Numbered from the stretch's first letter, positions 1 to 8,206 are shown. The stretch is 64,000 bases of DNA from Lewinellaceae bacterium (GCA_020636255.1 JACJYE010000006.1:186001-250000); one strand, 5' to 3'. The notes: generated by a model from the letters alone, not told the origin. Made by a program: numbers and translations.

Positions 1-273
1 GCCTGCGACACGACAAACGTCACCTATACACAGTCTGTAAGGCCTATAATCGTGAACTACTGCACCGGTTGCCACTCCGGCTCCAGCCCCTCCGGCAATA
101 TCAGCTATTCCGATTACGCAGGCGTCAAGGCGACGGCCACGAATGGAAAGCTGATGGGCAGCATTACCCACGCCCAGGGCTATTCCCCTATGCCACAGAA
201 CGCCAACAAGCTCTCGGCCTGCAATATTGCCCTCATCCGCACCTGGGTCAACCAGGGCGCGCCGAACAACTAA
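1..273 (+). CDS. haem-motif (c-type cytochrome-like) protein, C-terminal fragment cut by window edge
   Basis: The reading frame is open from base 1, so the gene begins upstream and only the last 90 residues are visible. They contain a CTGCH haem c attachment motif (CXXCH) near residue 21 and end in a WVNQGAPNN tail. This piece aligns almost throughout with the C-terminal third of the lipoprotein at 1218-1988: both have the CDTTNVTY lead-in, a C-x-GCHSGS motif, SGNI, GSITH, PMP, and an isoleucine-rich end with GAP/GAQNN. It is therefore a paralogue of that gene. A GTG at base 52 could be read as a start but lies inside the conserved domain. The stop lies 6 bases before the DUF5777 gene, so the two are probably cotranscribed. 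The family is common in Bacteroidota as small periplasmic or lipid-anchored cytochrome-like proteins; the electron partner is not evident here. Confidence 0.8.
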   Translation, partial: ACDTTNVTYTQSVRPIIVNYCTGCHSGSSPSGNISYSDYAGVKATATNGKLMGSITHAQGYSPMPQNANKLSACNIALIRTWVNQGAPNN

Positions 274-279
274 AACAGT

Positions 280-1173
280 ATGAAACCACAATTCATCATA
301 TTTATACTAATGCTGTCGGCCGCAATGGCCACAGCGCAAAACCATGAAGAAAGCCTGCTCGATGCGCTGGGAGGCGCCGAGGAGACGGAATACGTCACCA
401 ACGCCTTCAAATCGCCCAGAGTGATCAACAGCCACAGCATGGAGATGCTGCCGGCCGGCGTGCTCGACTTCCGCATCCTGCACCGCTTCGGCTTCGTAAA
501 CCAGGGCTACCGCGAGCTCTTCGGGCTCGATCAGGCCTCTATGCGCCTGGGGTTTGCTTATGGGGTGACGCCCAACCTCTCCCTGGGCATCGGCCGCAGT
601 ACCGCCAAGAAGGAGCTCGACGGCTTCTTCCGCTACCGGCTGCTGTGGCAATCTACCGGCAAGCGCAACATGCCTATATCGGCCGTATGGGTGAGCGGCA
701 TCACGCTCAACACCCTGCCCGAACCTCTGTCGCAACCCGAAGTGGACGTAACCCTGAGCCGGCGCCTGGGCTATTACCACCAGCTCGTGATCGGCAGGAA
801 GTTCAACAATGACTTCACCCTGCAGCTCACACCCACCCTGGTGCACCGCAACATCGTCGACAACCGCCTCGTCCCCAATGACCTGGTGGCCCTCGGCATA
901 GGCGGGCGCTACAAATTCAGCCAGCGCGTTGCCTTCGTTTGGGATTACTACTTCCCATTCAACAGCTTCCCGCCGCGCCTGTCGTCGCACCCCCTGTCGC
1001 TGGGCTTCGATATCGAGACCGGCGGCCACATTTTCCAGTTGCACTTTTCCAACGCCACAGGCATGAACGAACGGGCCTTCCTCACCGACCAGAACGGAGA
1101 CTGGTTCAAGGGAGATATCCGCTTCGGGTTCAACCTGTCGAGAGTATTCCAGATCAAAAAGAATAATCTTTAA
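280..1173 (+). CDS. DUF5777-family beta-barrel outer membrane protein
   Basis: A 297-residue protein with a cleavable signal peptide (hydrophobic residues 5-18, ending near ATAQ). The rest is a run of alternating polar and hydrophobic strands typical of an outer-membrane beta-barrel, with the segment around residues 40-75 (VINSHS, LPAGVLDFRILHRFG) characteristic of the DUF5777 family. It starts 6 bases after the stop of the upstream haem-motif gene and is followed by a paralogue of that gene 44 bases downstream. In Bacteroidota, DUF5777 proteins often sit beside small c-type cytochrome or YceI-like genes, which suggests a shared redox or envelope role, but the function is not known. The ATG at 280 gives a good signal peptide. 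Confidence 0.8.
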   Translation: MKPQFIIFILMLSAAMATAQNHEESLLDALGGAEETEYVTNAFKSPRVINSHSMEMLPAGVLDFRILHRFGFVNQGYRELFGLDQASMRLGFAYGVTPNLSLGIGRSTAKKELDGFFRYRLLWQSTGKRNMPISAVWVSGITLNTLPEPLSQPEVDVTLSRRLGYYHQLVIGRKFNNDFTLQLTPTLVHRNIVDNRLVPNDLVALGIGGRYKFSQRVAFVWDYYFPFNSFPPRLSSHPLSLGFDIETGGHIFQLHFSNATGMNERAFLTDQNGDWFKGDIRFGFNLSRVFQIKKNNL

Positions 1174-1217
1174 CTGGTGTTCAAACTTAATTTTGATCGC
1201 TACCAAAAACATCCATA

Positions 1218-1988
1218 ATGAAATATTCCCCTTTAGCCCTTTTGCTGGCCTTCGCCCTCGCCTCCCTTTGGGCGGTTTCCTGCCAGAAAGAACCGGTATA
1301 TTACGGAGAGCTACTTACCGATGCGGGGCCTATCGATACGACAAACACGGACACTACAGGAAATGAGCCCGGTGACACCATTGTTGTGATCACCCATCCC
1401 TGCGACCCGGACTCGGTATATTTTGAAACGGACCTGCTGCCGATCCTCCGCTCCAATTGCGCCATATCCGGCTGCCACGACGCACAATCCCACAAGGAAG
1501 GCGTAGTGATGGAGAATTATTCCACTATCCGGTCCACCGGCAAGATCAACCTCAGCAACCCCTCAGGCAGTAAGCTGTACCGTTCGCTGATCGATACGGA
1601 CCCCGGTGACCGCATGCCGCCCGCCCCGCGTCCGGCGCTTTCATCCGAACAGATCGCGCTGGTGCTCAAATGGATACAACAAGGCGCTCAGGACCTGCAC
1701 TGCGACAACCCTTGCGACACAACGAATGTCACTTATGCGCTTTCTGTCAAACCACTGATAGATACTTACTGTCGCGGTTGCCATAGCGGCAGCCAGCCCT
1801 CCGGCAATATCCTGATGACAAACTACAACCAGGCCAAAGCGCTGGTTGACAATGGCAAACTGCTGGGTTCCATAACACATGGATCAGGGTTCACGCCAAT
1901 GCCCTATCCGGCGGGTACGCCTAAAATGGGAGATTGCGAAATCCGGAGGATAGAGCTCTGGATCGAGGGCGGTGCTCAAAATAATTAG
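1218..1988 (+). CDS. lipoprotein with two haem c-type motifs (CX4CH and CXXCH)
   Basis: A 256-residue protein. Its signal peptide ends in a lipobox-like WAVSC (Cys22), so a lipid anchor is likely. After a Thr/Asp-rich linker (residues 30-60), a first cytochrome-like module has the expanded motif CAISGCH (C-X4-CH, about residue 80), and a second module has a standard CRGCH (about residue 190). Both modules contain the MPP/MP segment that could supply a distal methionine. The second module is the paralogue of the partial protein at 1-273, so this looks like a duplicated unit separated by the DUF5777 gene. Expected role is a periplasm-facing electron carrier; the partners are unknown. The gene-free repeat region starts directly after its stop. 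Confidence 0.75.
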   Translation: MKYSPLALLLAFALASLWAVSCQKEPVYYGELLTDAGPIDTTNTDTTGNEPGDTIVVITHPCDPDSVYFETDLLPILRSNCAISGCHDAQSHKEGVVMENYSTIRSTGKINLSNPSGSKLYRSLIDTDPGDRMPPAPRPALSSEQIALVLKWIQQGAQDLHCDNPCDTTNVTYALSVKPLIDTYCRGCHSGSQPSGNILMTNYNQAKALVDNGKLLGSITHGSGFTPMPYPAGTPKMGDCEIRRIELWIEGGAQNN

Positions 1989-2000
1989 GTGCTAAAAGCC

Positions 2001-2168
2001 TTAGAGCTTGTTTGGAGGCCGGATTTGATAGCGAAAAGAGTCAATTTTTTGGTGAGACAAGGCGTCTTTTTGAAGAGCGTACCCAAAGGTACGGTCAAAA
2101 AAAGCAACGCAGTATCCCCGAAAAAGTGGCCTTTGCAGCTCAAAGGCTGGCCTCCAAACAAGCTCTTA
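2001..2168. repeat. palindromic MITE-like element (AGAGCTTGTTTGGAGGCC family), full copy
   Basis: The left arm at 2001-2020 (TTAGAGCTTGTTTGGAGGCC) is matched in reverse complement by 2149-2168. The inside is also imperfectly self-complementary right to a central hairpin GTACC-CAAA-GGTAC around 2088-2101. The whole 168 bp could fold as one long stem. Partial copies of the same arm occur at 4596-4614, 13672-13690, 30872-30891, 40008-40028 and 44792-44829. There is no coding capacity: the ORFs that run through it have no family resemblance. I see no clear target-site duplication. It starts 12 bases after the stop of the upstream lipoprotein gene. Confidence 0.75.
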
Positions 2169-2176
2169 CATCACTT

Positions 2177-2198
2177 CGAAAATCCGGGGTGGTTCATG
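2177..2198 (+). repeat. 22-bp dispersed repeat, copy 1 (CGAAAATCCGGG-type)
   Basis: This 22-mer recurs at 48483-48504 with two differences. In both places it lies just downstream of a long palindrome and between genes. It may be the outer edge of a repeat family; the function is unknown. Confidence 0.5.
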
Positions 2199-2239
2199 CG
2201 TATTAGGGGCCAAATGCCCGGCTAACGGCCCGGTAGTGC

Positions 2240-2714
2240 CGCGGCTCGAGAATCTATAGAAACATCGTTCGTGAGGGACTATAGTCCCGAAACGGCCTAA
2301 TGTGCAAGTCTTCGACTTGCGTATACGCTGCCTGTCCAGCAAATAATATACGGCCGACGAAAATCTCGACAGTCAGAGACTGGCTTGTTATTCCGCATCG
2401 GGACGGAGTCCCTCGCGAACGGCTTTGATACCTTTTTTACCCGCGGCCCAAAGGGCCGTCATCTTTGTTGCATAAACAGCGAAAGCCTGCTTCCCCGCCC
2501 GGAGGGCTGGTATCTAATACCGGTAAACGGCGCGTAACGGCGTGGGAAACGCGCGGGGAAACCGAGCCGTAGAATTGTCCAGAAAGGGCCAAGACATTCT
2601 TCGCAAAAAGCAGATTATTTAAAATTATTTTTATCTTTACCCCTGCCTTTCTGCAACAAGCATCCACTTATCTCTTCCATTTCTCCATTTTTCCAATTTC
2701 GAAAAGGCATTCTT
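2240..2714. other. gene-free region with REP-like hairpins
   Basis: There is no convincing gene between the palindromic element and the start of the sialidase-like gene. The first part holds small hairpins: GGGACTATAGTCCC at 2275-2288, GCAAGTC-TTC-GACTTGC at 2304-2320, and GGGAC-GGA-GTCCC at 2400-2412. The flanks of the first and third are also complementary (CGTTCGTGAGGGAC against GTCCCTCGCGAACG), so 2265-2422 may fold as one larger structure. The later part (about 2450-2580) is GC-rich with further short complementary stretches. The last 120 bases are AT-rich and probably hold the promoter of the gene at 2715, but no clear TTG / TAnnTTTG pair stood out. Confidence 0.5.
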
Positions 2715-4583
2715 ATGAACCAGATGAAATGGCCCACGCTGTTGGTAGTGTGCTGCCTATGCGCGATCGGCAGCACGCCTGCTCAAACCTTCAACAAGCA
2801 GTGGGCCTATGAGCAGGGGCATTCCACCCTCCGGGAAAAGCTAAAGGCCTCTTCCGAAGCCTGGGAAGATTTTCTATCCCATAACCAGCAATCGTGGCCT
2901 CAACTTCAAGTGCCTCAAGCATTAAGTTTCCGAGATGAAGAGCAGAACCTGAGCAATAGTGAAACGCCGGAATCGGAGGTGCACGCCGCCATAAACCCCA
3001 CGGATACCAACAACATCATCGTGGCTGCCATGCGCCTGGATGCCGGGCAAATACTCAGTTCGCTTACCTTTCCCATTTATTACACCAAAGATTTCGGCCA
3101 CACCTGGCAAACCAGCCAATTCAATGGTGTTTCTGACCTGCCCCCATTCACGCTGGTCATCGGCGGCGGCGACCCTGTGCTGGCTTTCGACTCCGAAGGC
3201 GCCGCATACCTTTCATGGCTGACCTTTACAGTGGACATCAGCTTTACGATCAGCATCCAATTGCACTGGGCCATTTCGGTAGACGGTGGCGCCACCTGGG
3301 AACGCCAGGCCAACGCGATTGACGAAGGGATCGTAGCCGACCTGGAAAACCCCGATTCCCGCTTCGTCGACAAACAATGGATGGCCACAGACCTTTCTGC
3401 TTCGCCATACCACGATAACCTCTATGCAGCCTATGTGGAGATCAACCTGGCAGACACCACCTATAATATTCTGGTAAAAACTAAAACGGCCGGTGCAAGT
3501 AGCTTCGGCCCGGCAGTTGATATCACCCCTGCCGCGATCGTATTTTCACAGTTTGCCAGCATCGACGTAGACCGGCAGGGCAAAGTTCACGTCATGTTTG
3601 CCGGAGCGGAAATACAGGATCAGGTACTGAGCCTGTACCACTGCTATTCCACCGACGGCGGCCAGAGCTTTTCCACACCGGTAAAGATCTCACCGCTGCA
3701 CCTGCCCTGTTTCCCTCCGGGCGCTGGCGGCGCCTGCGACCTCGTAGGCGTAGATTCTGCCCGTGTCTACCCTTGTCCGCATCTGCGGGTAGACAAATCG
3801 GGTGGCGATTATGATGGCAACCTCTATGCCGTTTGGACTTCCGATGGCTTCCAGAGTGAACTTACGCCCGGTGTCGATGTCTATTTCAGCCGCTCCGAAA
3901 ACGGAGGCGAGAGCTGGACGGCACCCGTCGTGCTGAATGATGACGGTATCCCACAATCCGAGCAGTTCTTCCCCAGCCTGGCCGTAAACGATAAAGGCCT
4001 GTTGGCCGTCAGCTGGTACGACAGGCGGGAAGACCCCAATAATCTTGTGGCCAAATACTACATGGCATACTCCAAAGACGGCGGCCAGAGCTTCGGTACA
4101 AACTTTTCCGTATCCAGTGAAGGTATGGATTTTTCCACCATCGGTAGCGCCAACGCCAACTTCGGTGTAGGAGAGTATACTCAGGTGTTGGCTACCCGCG
4201 GTTACGCCATCCCGGTTTGGGCCGATGGCCGGCACAATGATGGGAATATCGACATCTATGCTGCTTTTATACCCCTGGAGGAAGAGGTAACGGAACTACC
4301 CGAGATCAGCACGATAACCGATGCGTTTACCGTAGGGCTTCCCTCGCCCAACCCTGGCAAGGAGACAAGCCGGATCGAGATAGCCCTAAGGGAAGCAACC
4401 GTGGTAAGCCTGCAGCTATTTAGCCAGCAGGGACGCCTGCTCCGGCAACAGGAGTATGGAAAACTACCAGTAGGCAAACACCAACTGGATATCCAATTGA
4501 AAGGGCTGCCGGATGGGGCCTACCTGCTCCGGGTGCAAATCGGATCCGGGTTTCAAAGTAGAAGGTTGGCCATAAACCGATAG
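2715..4583 (+). CDS. secreted sialidase-like (BNR repeat) protein with T9SS sorting domain
   Basis: A 622-residue protein with a signal peptide ending near STPAQ (residue 24). Four or more Asp-box motifs (S-x-D-x-G-x-T/S-W/F) are visible, for example SVDGGATW, YSTDGGQSF, SENGGESW and YSKDGGQSF, consistent with a six-bladed sialidase/neuraminidase-like propeller spanning about residues 85-520. The last 80 residues (from LPSPNPG) match a type IX secretion C-terminal domain, ending in LAINR, so the protein should be exported and cell-surface attached or released. Asp boxes are structural; the arginine triad of true sialidases could not be assigned, so the substrate is uncertain. A second BNR protein (lipoprotein, no T9SS domain) is at 36165-37502. 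Confidence 0.8.
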   Translation: MNQMKWPTLLVVCCLCAIGSTPAQTFNKQWAYEQGHSTLREKLKASSEAWEDFLSHNQQSWPQLQVPQALSFRDEEQNLSNSETPESEVHAAINPTDTNNIIVAAMRLDAGQILSSLTFPIYYTKDFGHTWQTSQFNGVSDLPPFTLVIGGGDPVLAFDSEGAAYLSWLTFTVDISFTISIQLHWAISVDGGATWERQANAIDEGIVADLENPDSRFVDKQWMATDLSASPYHDNLYAAYVEINLADTTYNILVKTKTAGASSFGPAVDITPAAIVFSQFASIDVDRQGKVHVMFAGAEIQDQVLSLYHCYSTDGGQSFSTPVKISPLHLPCFPPGAGGACDLVGVDSARVYPCPHLRVDKSGGDYDGNLYAVWTSDGFQSELTPGVDVYFSRSENGGESWTAPVVLNDDGIPQSEQFFPSLAVNDKGLLAVSWYDRREDPNNLVAKYYMAYSKDGGQSFGTNFSVSSEGMDFSTIGSANANFGVGEYTQVLATRGYAIPVWADGRHNDGNIDIYAAFIPLEEEVTELPEISTITDAFTVGLPSPNPGKETSRIEIALREATVVSLQLFSQQGRLLRQQEYGKLPVGKHQLDIQLKGLPDGAYLLRVQIGSGFQSRRLAINR

Positions 4584-4595
4584 GGCGAATGCCCA

Positions 4596-4614
4596 TAAGA
4601 GCTTGTTTGGAGCC
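4596..4614 (+). repeat. fragment of the AGAGCTTGTTTGGAG repeat family
   Basis: TAAGAGCTTGTTTGGAGCC matches one arm of the 2001-2168 element. It lies 12 bases after the stop of the sialidase-like gene. No partner arm is present within the following 150 bases. Confidence 0.6.
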
Positions 4615-4689
4615 GACTAAAAGCAAAGGGAAAACATGGATGATTACACACTATTGAAAATGCCCTTTTTTGATAATAATCATCCTTCG

Positions 4690-4709
4690 GGGGTGACATT
4701 TGTCACCCC
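4690..4709 (+). promoter_or_regulatory. perfect 9-2-9 palindrome upstream of copper ATPase (operator or terminator)
   Basis: GGGGTGACA-TT-TGTCACCCC is a perfect inverted repeat 47 bases before the ATPase start codon. The TGACA/TGTCA half sites resemble Crp/Fnr-family operators, and the following TAATTTG is close to the Bacteroidota -7 element. A TTTT run directly after it also allows a reading as a rho-independent terminator for the upstream gene. Which role applies cannot be decided from sequence. Confidence 0.45.
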
Positions 4710-4756
4710 TTTTCCTAATTTGCACCTTTTACCTTTACCGCCCAAAAGGGCCCGTT

Positions 4757-7207
4757 ATGCCAGTCGCAAGCCAATTAGACGGCCAGAACCAAACTGGCCG
4801 CACCAGCCCGGAACTAAGCTGCTATCACTGCGGTGAACCCTGTGAGGATGGCCACATCCACATTGAGGAGAAAGTCTTTTGCTGCGAGGGTTGTAAGACG
4901 GTCTACGAGATCCTCAATGACAACGGCATGTGCCGGTATTACGATATCGACGAGAATGCCGGCATCAGCCTCAAGGGCCGCGCGAAGGAGGAATATGCTT
5001 TCCTCGACGACGACGATGTCCGCGAAAAGCTGCTGGATTTCTCTGATGAGCAGCAGAGCAGGGTGACCTTTTTCATTCCCCAAATGCACTGCGCCTCCTG
5101 TATCTGGCTGCTGGAAAACCTCCACAAACTCAACCCGGGCGTCATTTCCGCCAAGGTCAATTTCGTCAAAAAAGAAGCTTACATCAACTTCGCTACTGCG
5201 GAGATCAGCCTTAGGCAGGTTGTCGAACTGCTGGCCAGCATCGGTTACGCTCCGGCCATCAACCTGAGCAGCCTCGACGAAAAAAAGGCGCCTTTTGCCA
5301 ACCGCGCCTTTTATTACAAGTTGGGTATCGCCGGTTTCGCCTTCGGCAACATCATGCTGCTGAGCTTCCCCGAATACCTGGGGCTGGATAAAAGCGAAGA
5401 CACGTTCTTTTTCTCGTTGTTCGGCTACCTCAACATCCTGCTCGCCCTGCCCGTCGCTTTCTACAGCGGCGGCGATTATCTGAAGTCCGCCTGGCTGGGG
5501 CTGAAGCAGCGCACCCTCAACATCGACGTACCCGTATCCATCGGCATCCTGGCCCTTTTCTTCCGCAGTGTTTTTGAGATCGTAGGGCAAACCGGAGCAG
5601 GCTACCTGGACAGCCTGGCCGGGCTGGTGTTCTTTTTGCTTGCCGGAAAGTGGTTCCAGCAGCGCACCTACCACACCATGTCGTTCGAACGCGATTACAA
5701 GTCCTATTTCCCCATCGCCGCCCACCGCAAGGAAGAAGGCCAGCTGCGATCAGTAACCCTCGACAAGCTGGAACCCGGCGACATCATAATCGTCAAACAC
5801 GGCGAGCTCATCCCCGCCGATAGTATTATGCTAAAAGGGGATGGCGAGGTCGACTATAGTTTCGTGACCGGCGAATCGGAACCCGTACGCAAGACAACGG
5901 GTGAAAAGGTATTCGCCGGGGGCAGGCAACTAGGCGGCTCCATTGAGCTAAGCCTCACCCGCAAAGTCTCCCAAAGCTACCTGACACAGCTGTGGAACGA
6001 CGAAGCGTTTACCAAAACCCAGGAATCGCGCACCAGCGTGCTGGCCAACCGCGTCGGCCAGTTTTTCACTACCGTCATACTGCTTGTGGCCGCAGCTACG
6101 CTGGCCTACTGGCTTCCCCGCGACCCCGACAGAGCGATCAATGCCTTTACTGCTGTGCTCATCATTGCCTGCCCTTGTGCAGTGGCGCTCGCCATCCCTT
6201 TCATCTTCGGCAATGCCGTGCGCATCCTTGGGCGGCACCGCTTCTTCCTCAAGAATACGGCCATCATCGAAGCGCTCAGCAATGTGCAGGCCGTCGTTTT
6301 TGACAAAACAGGCACCCTCACGCAACGCGAACGCGGCGACATCAGCTTTGCCGGACAACCGTTGGACAGCCACGAAAAACAAATGCTGTGGGCCGTCCTG
6401 CACCCATCGGGCCACCCCATCAGCCAGCAGCTGGCTTCGTTCCTCGGCGGGGGCCTGGAAACCCCTGACGAAACGATCTACAAGGCCACTGACTGGGAAG
6501 AAGTGGTCGGGAAAGGGGTACAGGGCATCGTCAGCCAGCAGCATGTTCGGATCGGCTCACGGGCCTTCATCGGCGACATGCCAAATGCCGGTTCCCCGGA
6601 AGAAGAAGGTGTTTACGTACAGATCAACCACGAATTGCGGGGGTATTTCCGCATCGTCAATCATTTCCGGGAAGGGATCTGGCAGGTTGCCAGGTACTTC
6701 GGCAGCCGGGCCAGCCTGTTCCTGCTTTCCGGCGACAACGACCGGGAGAAACCGCTGCTGGCGCCCATCTTTGGCGAAGCCGGCGCTATGCACTTCCGGC
6801 AGAGCCCCCAGGATAAGCTACAGTTCGTACGCCGGCTACAGGCCGACGGGCACAAAGTGCTCATGCTGGGCGACGGGCTGAACGATGCCGGAGCGCTCAA
6901 ACAGAGCGACGCCGGCGTAGTCGTAGCGGAGGACACCAACAACTTCACCCCGGCCTGCGATGCCATCCTCGATGCCCGGCAGTTCAGCAGGCTCCCCGTC
7001 TTCCTGGACTATGCCCGCCGCAGCATTCGGCTGGTCTTCCTCGCCTACGGCTTTGCCCTCATTTACAACATCATAGGCCTGAGTTTCGCCGTACAGGGCG
7101 CCCTGTCGCCTATAGTGGCGGCAATACTGATGCCGCTGAGCTCCATCAGTATCGTCGTTTTCGGCATGCTCACCAGCAGCGCGCTGGCGCGGAAGCTGGG
7201 GTTGTAG
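4757..7207 (+). CDS. copper-type heavy-metal P-type ATPase (P1B, CcoI/FixI-like)
   Basis: An 816-residue membrane pump. The N-terminus (residues 20-60) is a Cys-rich module (CYHCGEPC, CCEGC) seen in the FixI/CcoI subgroup, followed by an HMA domain with MHCASC (C112, C115). Then come the membrane segments, TGES (371-374), the CPC metal-site motif (472-474), the phosphorylation motif DKTGTLT (D516) and the GHP motif of P1B pumps. The CPC site predicts Cu(I) export. FixI/CcoI relatives load copper into cbb3-type oxidases, but no oxidase genes are in view, so that role is inferred. I chose the ATG at 4757; an in-frame TTG at 4700 lies inside the palindrome and would add 19 unconserved residues. 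All catalytic motifs are intact. Confidence 0.9.
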   Translation: MPVASQLDGQNQTGRTSPELSCYHCGEPCEDGHIHIEEKVFCCEGCKTVYEILNDNGMCRYYDIDENAGISLKGRAKEEYAFLDDDDVREKLLDFSDEQQSRVTFFIPQMHCASCIWLLENLHKLNPGVISAKVNFVKKEAYINFATAEISLRQVVELLASIGYAPAINLSSLDEKKAPFANRAFYYKLGIAGFAFGNIMLLSFPEYLGLDKSEDTFFFSLFGYLNILLALPVAFYSGGDYLKSAWLGLKQRTLNIDVPVSIGILALFFRSVFEIVGQTGAGYLDSLAGLVFFLLAGKWFQQRTYHTMSFERDYKSYFPIAAHRKEEGQLRSVTLDKLEPGDIIIVKHGELIPADSIMLKGDGEVDYSFVTGESEPVRKTTGEKVFAGGRQLGGSIELSLTRKVSQSYLTQLWNDEAFTKTQESRTSVLANRVGQFFTTVILLVAAATLAYWLPRDPDRAINAFTAVLIIACPCAVALAIPFIFGNAVRILGRHRFFLKNTAIIEALSNVQAVVFDKTGTLTQRERGDISFAGQPLDSHEKQMLWAVLHPSGHPISQQLASFLGGGLETPDETIYKATDWEEVVGKGVQGIVSQQHVRIGSRAFIGDMPNAGSPEEEGVYVQINHELRGYFRIVNHFREGIWQVARYFGSRASLFLLSGDNDREKPLLAPIFGEAGAMHFRQSPQDKLQFVRRLQADGHKVLMLGDGLNDAGALKQSDAGVVVAEDTNNFTPACDAILDARQFSRLPVFLDYARRSIRLVFLAYGFALIYNIIGLSFAVQGALSPIVAAILMPLSSISIVVFGMLTSSALARKLGL

Positions 7208-7251
7208 GGAATCCTCAAAAAACCCTTAACTTGGCTGTAAACACAGCAAGC

Positions 7252-8169
7252 ATGTTCGACCTCGGTTTCGTCAGCGCCATACTGGCTGATCTTTCCTTCG
7301 AAGAAGTCATCGATTTTGCCGCCGCGCACCAGTTCAAATGCGTGGAGATCATGTGCTGGCCCAGAGGGCGGGCCGAGCGCCGTTACGCCGGCGTCACTCA
7401 TATCGATGTGGATACCCTGGACGATGATGGCATTGCACATATCCAGGGTTATCTGAAACAGAAAAACATCGCCATCTCCGGCCTGGGCTACTACCCCAAC
7501 CCTTTGAGCCCCAACGCGGAGCAGGCAGGCGTTTACATAGCACATATTAAAAAAGTGATCGTCGCTGCCGCCAGGCTGGGCATCGGTGTGGTGAATACTT
7601 TCATCGGGCGCGACCCTTCCAGAACCGTCGACTACAACATGGGGCGCTTTCGGGAAACCTGGCCCGAGATCGTACAGCTGGCGGAGCAGGAAAATGTCAG
7701 GATCGGCATCGAGAACTGCCCTATGCTGTTCACCCAGGATGAATGGCCGGGCGGCAAGAACCTGGCCATCTCGCCGGCAATATGGGATGAAATGTTCAAC
7801 GCTATTCCCAGCACCCATTTCGGGCTGAACTACGACCCCTCTCACCTCGTATGGATGCAGATGGACGAAGTACAGCCCATATACGACTACGCCGAAAAAC
7901 TGCACCATATCCACCTCAAAGACGTAAAAGTCTACCGCGACAAACTGAACCGGGTGGGCATACTGGCCTATCCCCTCGCCTATCACTCGCCCAAACTCCC
8001 GGGCCTGGGCGATGTGCGCTGGCGGGATTTTTTCTCCGCCCTTTCCAGCGTCGGTTACCGCGGCCCGGCCTGTATCGAAGTGGAGGACAAAGCCTATGAA
8101 GGCTCGCCTGCGGATATCCGGTCGGCCATCCTGACGAGCCGGAATTACCTGCGGCAGTTCCTGGGTTGA
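7252..8169 (+). CDS. sugar phosphate isomerase/epimerase (xylose isomerase-like TIM barrel)
   Basis: A 305-residue protein of the AP-endonuclease-2/xylose-isomerase-like TIM-barrel superfamily. Visible marks are VEIMCWP near the N-terminus, GVVNTFIGRD, IGIENCP (metal-ligand Glu of this superfamily), GLNYDPSH, IHHIHLKDVK and a C-terminal IEVEDKAYEG. Members isomerise or epimerise sugars or inositol derivatives; the substrate is not predictable here. The ATG at 7252 is preferred over an in-frame TTG at 7231. It follows the copper ATPase by 44 bases, possibly in the same transcript but with no functional link. Its TGA stop is the first unit of an octamer repeat. Confidence 0.85.
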   Translation: MFDLGFVSAILADLSFEEVIDFAAAHQFKCVEIMCWPRGRAERRYAGVTHIDVDTLDDDGIAHIQGYLKQKNIAISGLGYYPNPLSPNAEQAGVYIAHIKKVIVAAARLGIGVVNTFIGRDPSRTVDYNMGRFRETWPEIVQLAEQENVRIGIENCPMLFTQDEWPGGKNLAISPAIWDEMFNAIPSTHFGLNYDPSHLVWMQMDEVQPIYDYAEKLHHIHLKDVKVYRDKLNRVGILAYPLAYHSPKLPGLGDVRWRDFFSALSSVGYRGPACIEVEDKAYEGSPADIRSAILTSRNYLRQFLG

Positions 8170-8206
8170 CGGGGTGACGGGGTGATTGGGTGACTGGGTG
8201 ACGGGG
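8167..8206 (+). repeat. five tandem copies of an 8-bp unit (TGACGGGG-like)
   Basis: Five consecutive octamers (TGACGGGG, TGACGGGG, TGATTGGG, TGACTGGG, TGACGGGG) begin exactly at the stop codon of the preceding gene, with a decayed sixth unit after. Each unit carries TGA, so stop codons occur in all three forward frames. Confidence 0.8.

Noticed and set aside
1989..2225. 78-residue plus-strand ORF after the lipoprotein gene
   Set aside because: It lies almost entirely inside the palindromic element; the sequence is low in family-like features.
2437..2667. 76-residue minus-strand ORF in the repeat-rich gap
   Set aside because: It runs through GC-rich palindromic DNA, has no start context or known family features, and its residues look like translated repeat sequence.
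4636..4836. 66-residue ORF before the copper ATPase
   Set aside because: It overlaps the ATPase gene in another frame and contains the palindrome; no recognisable domain.
8167..8206. Octamer array as a CRISPR
   Set aside because: Units are directly adjacent with no spacers, and too short.
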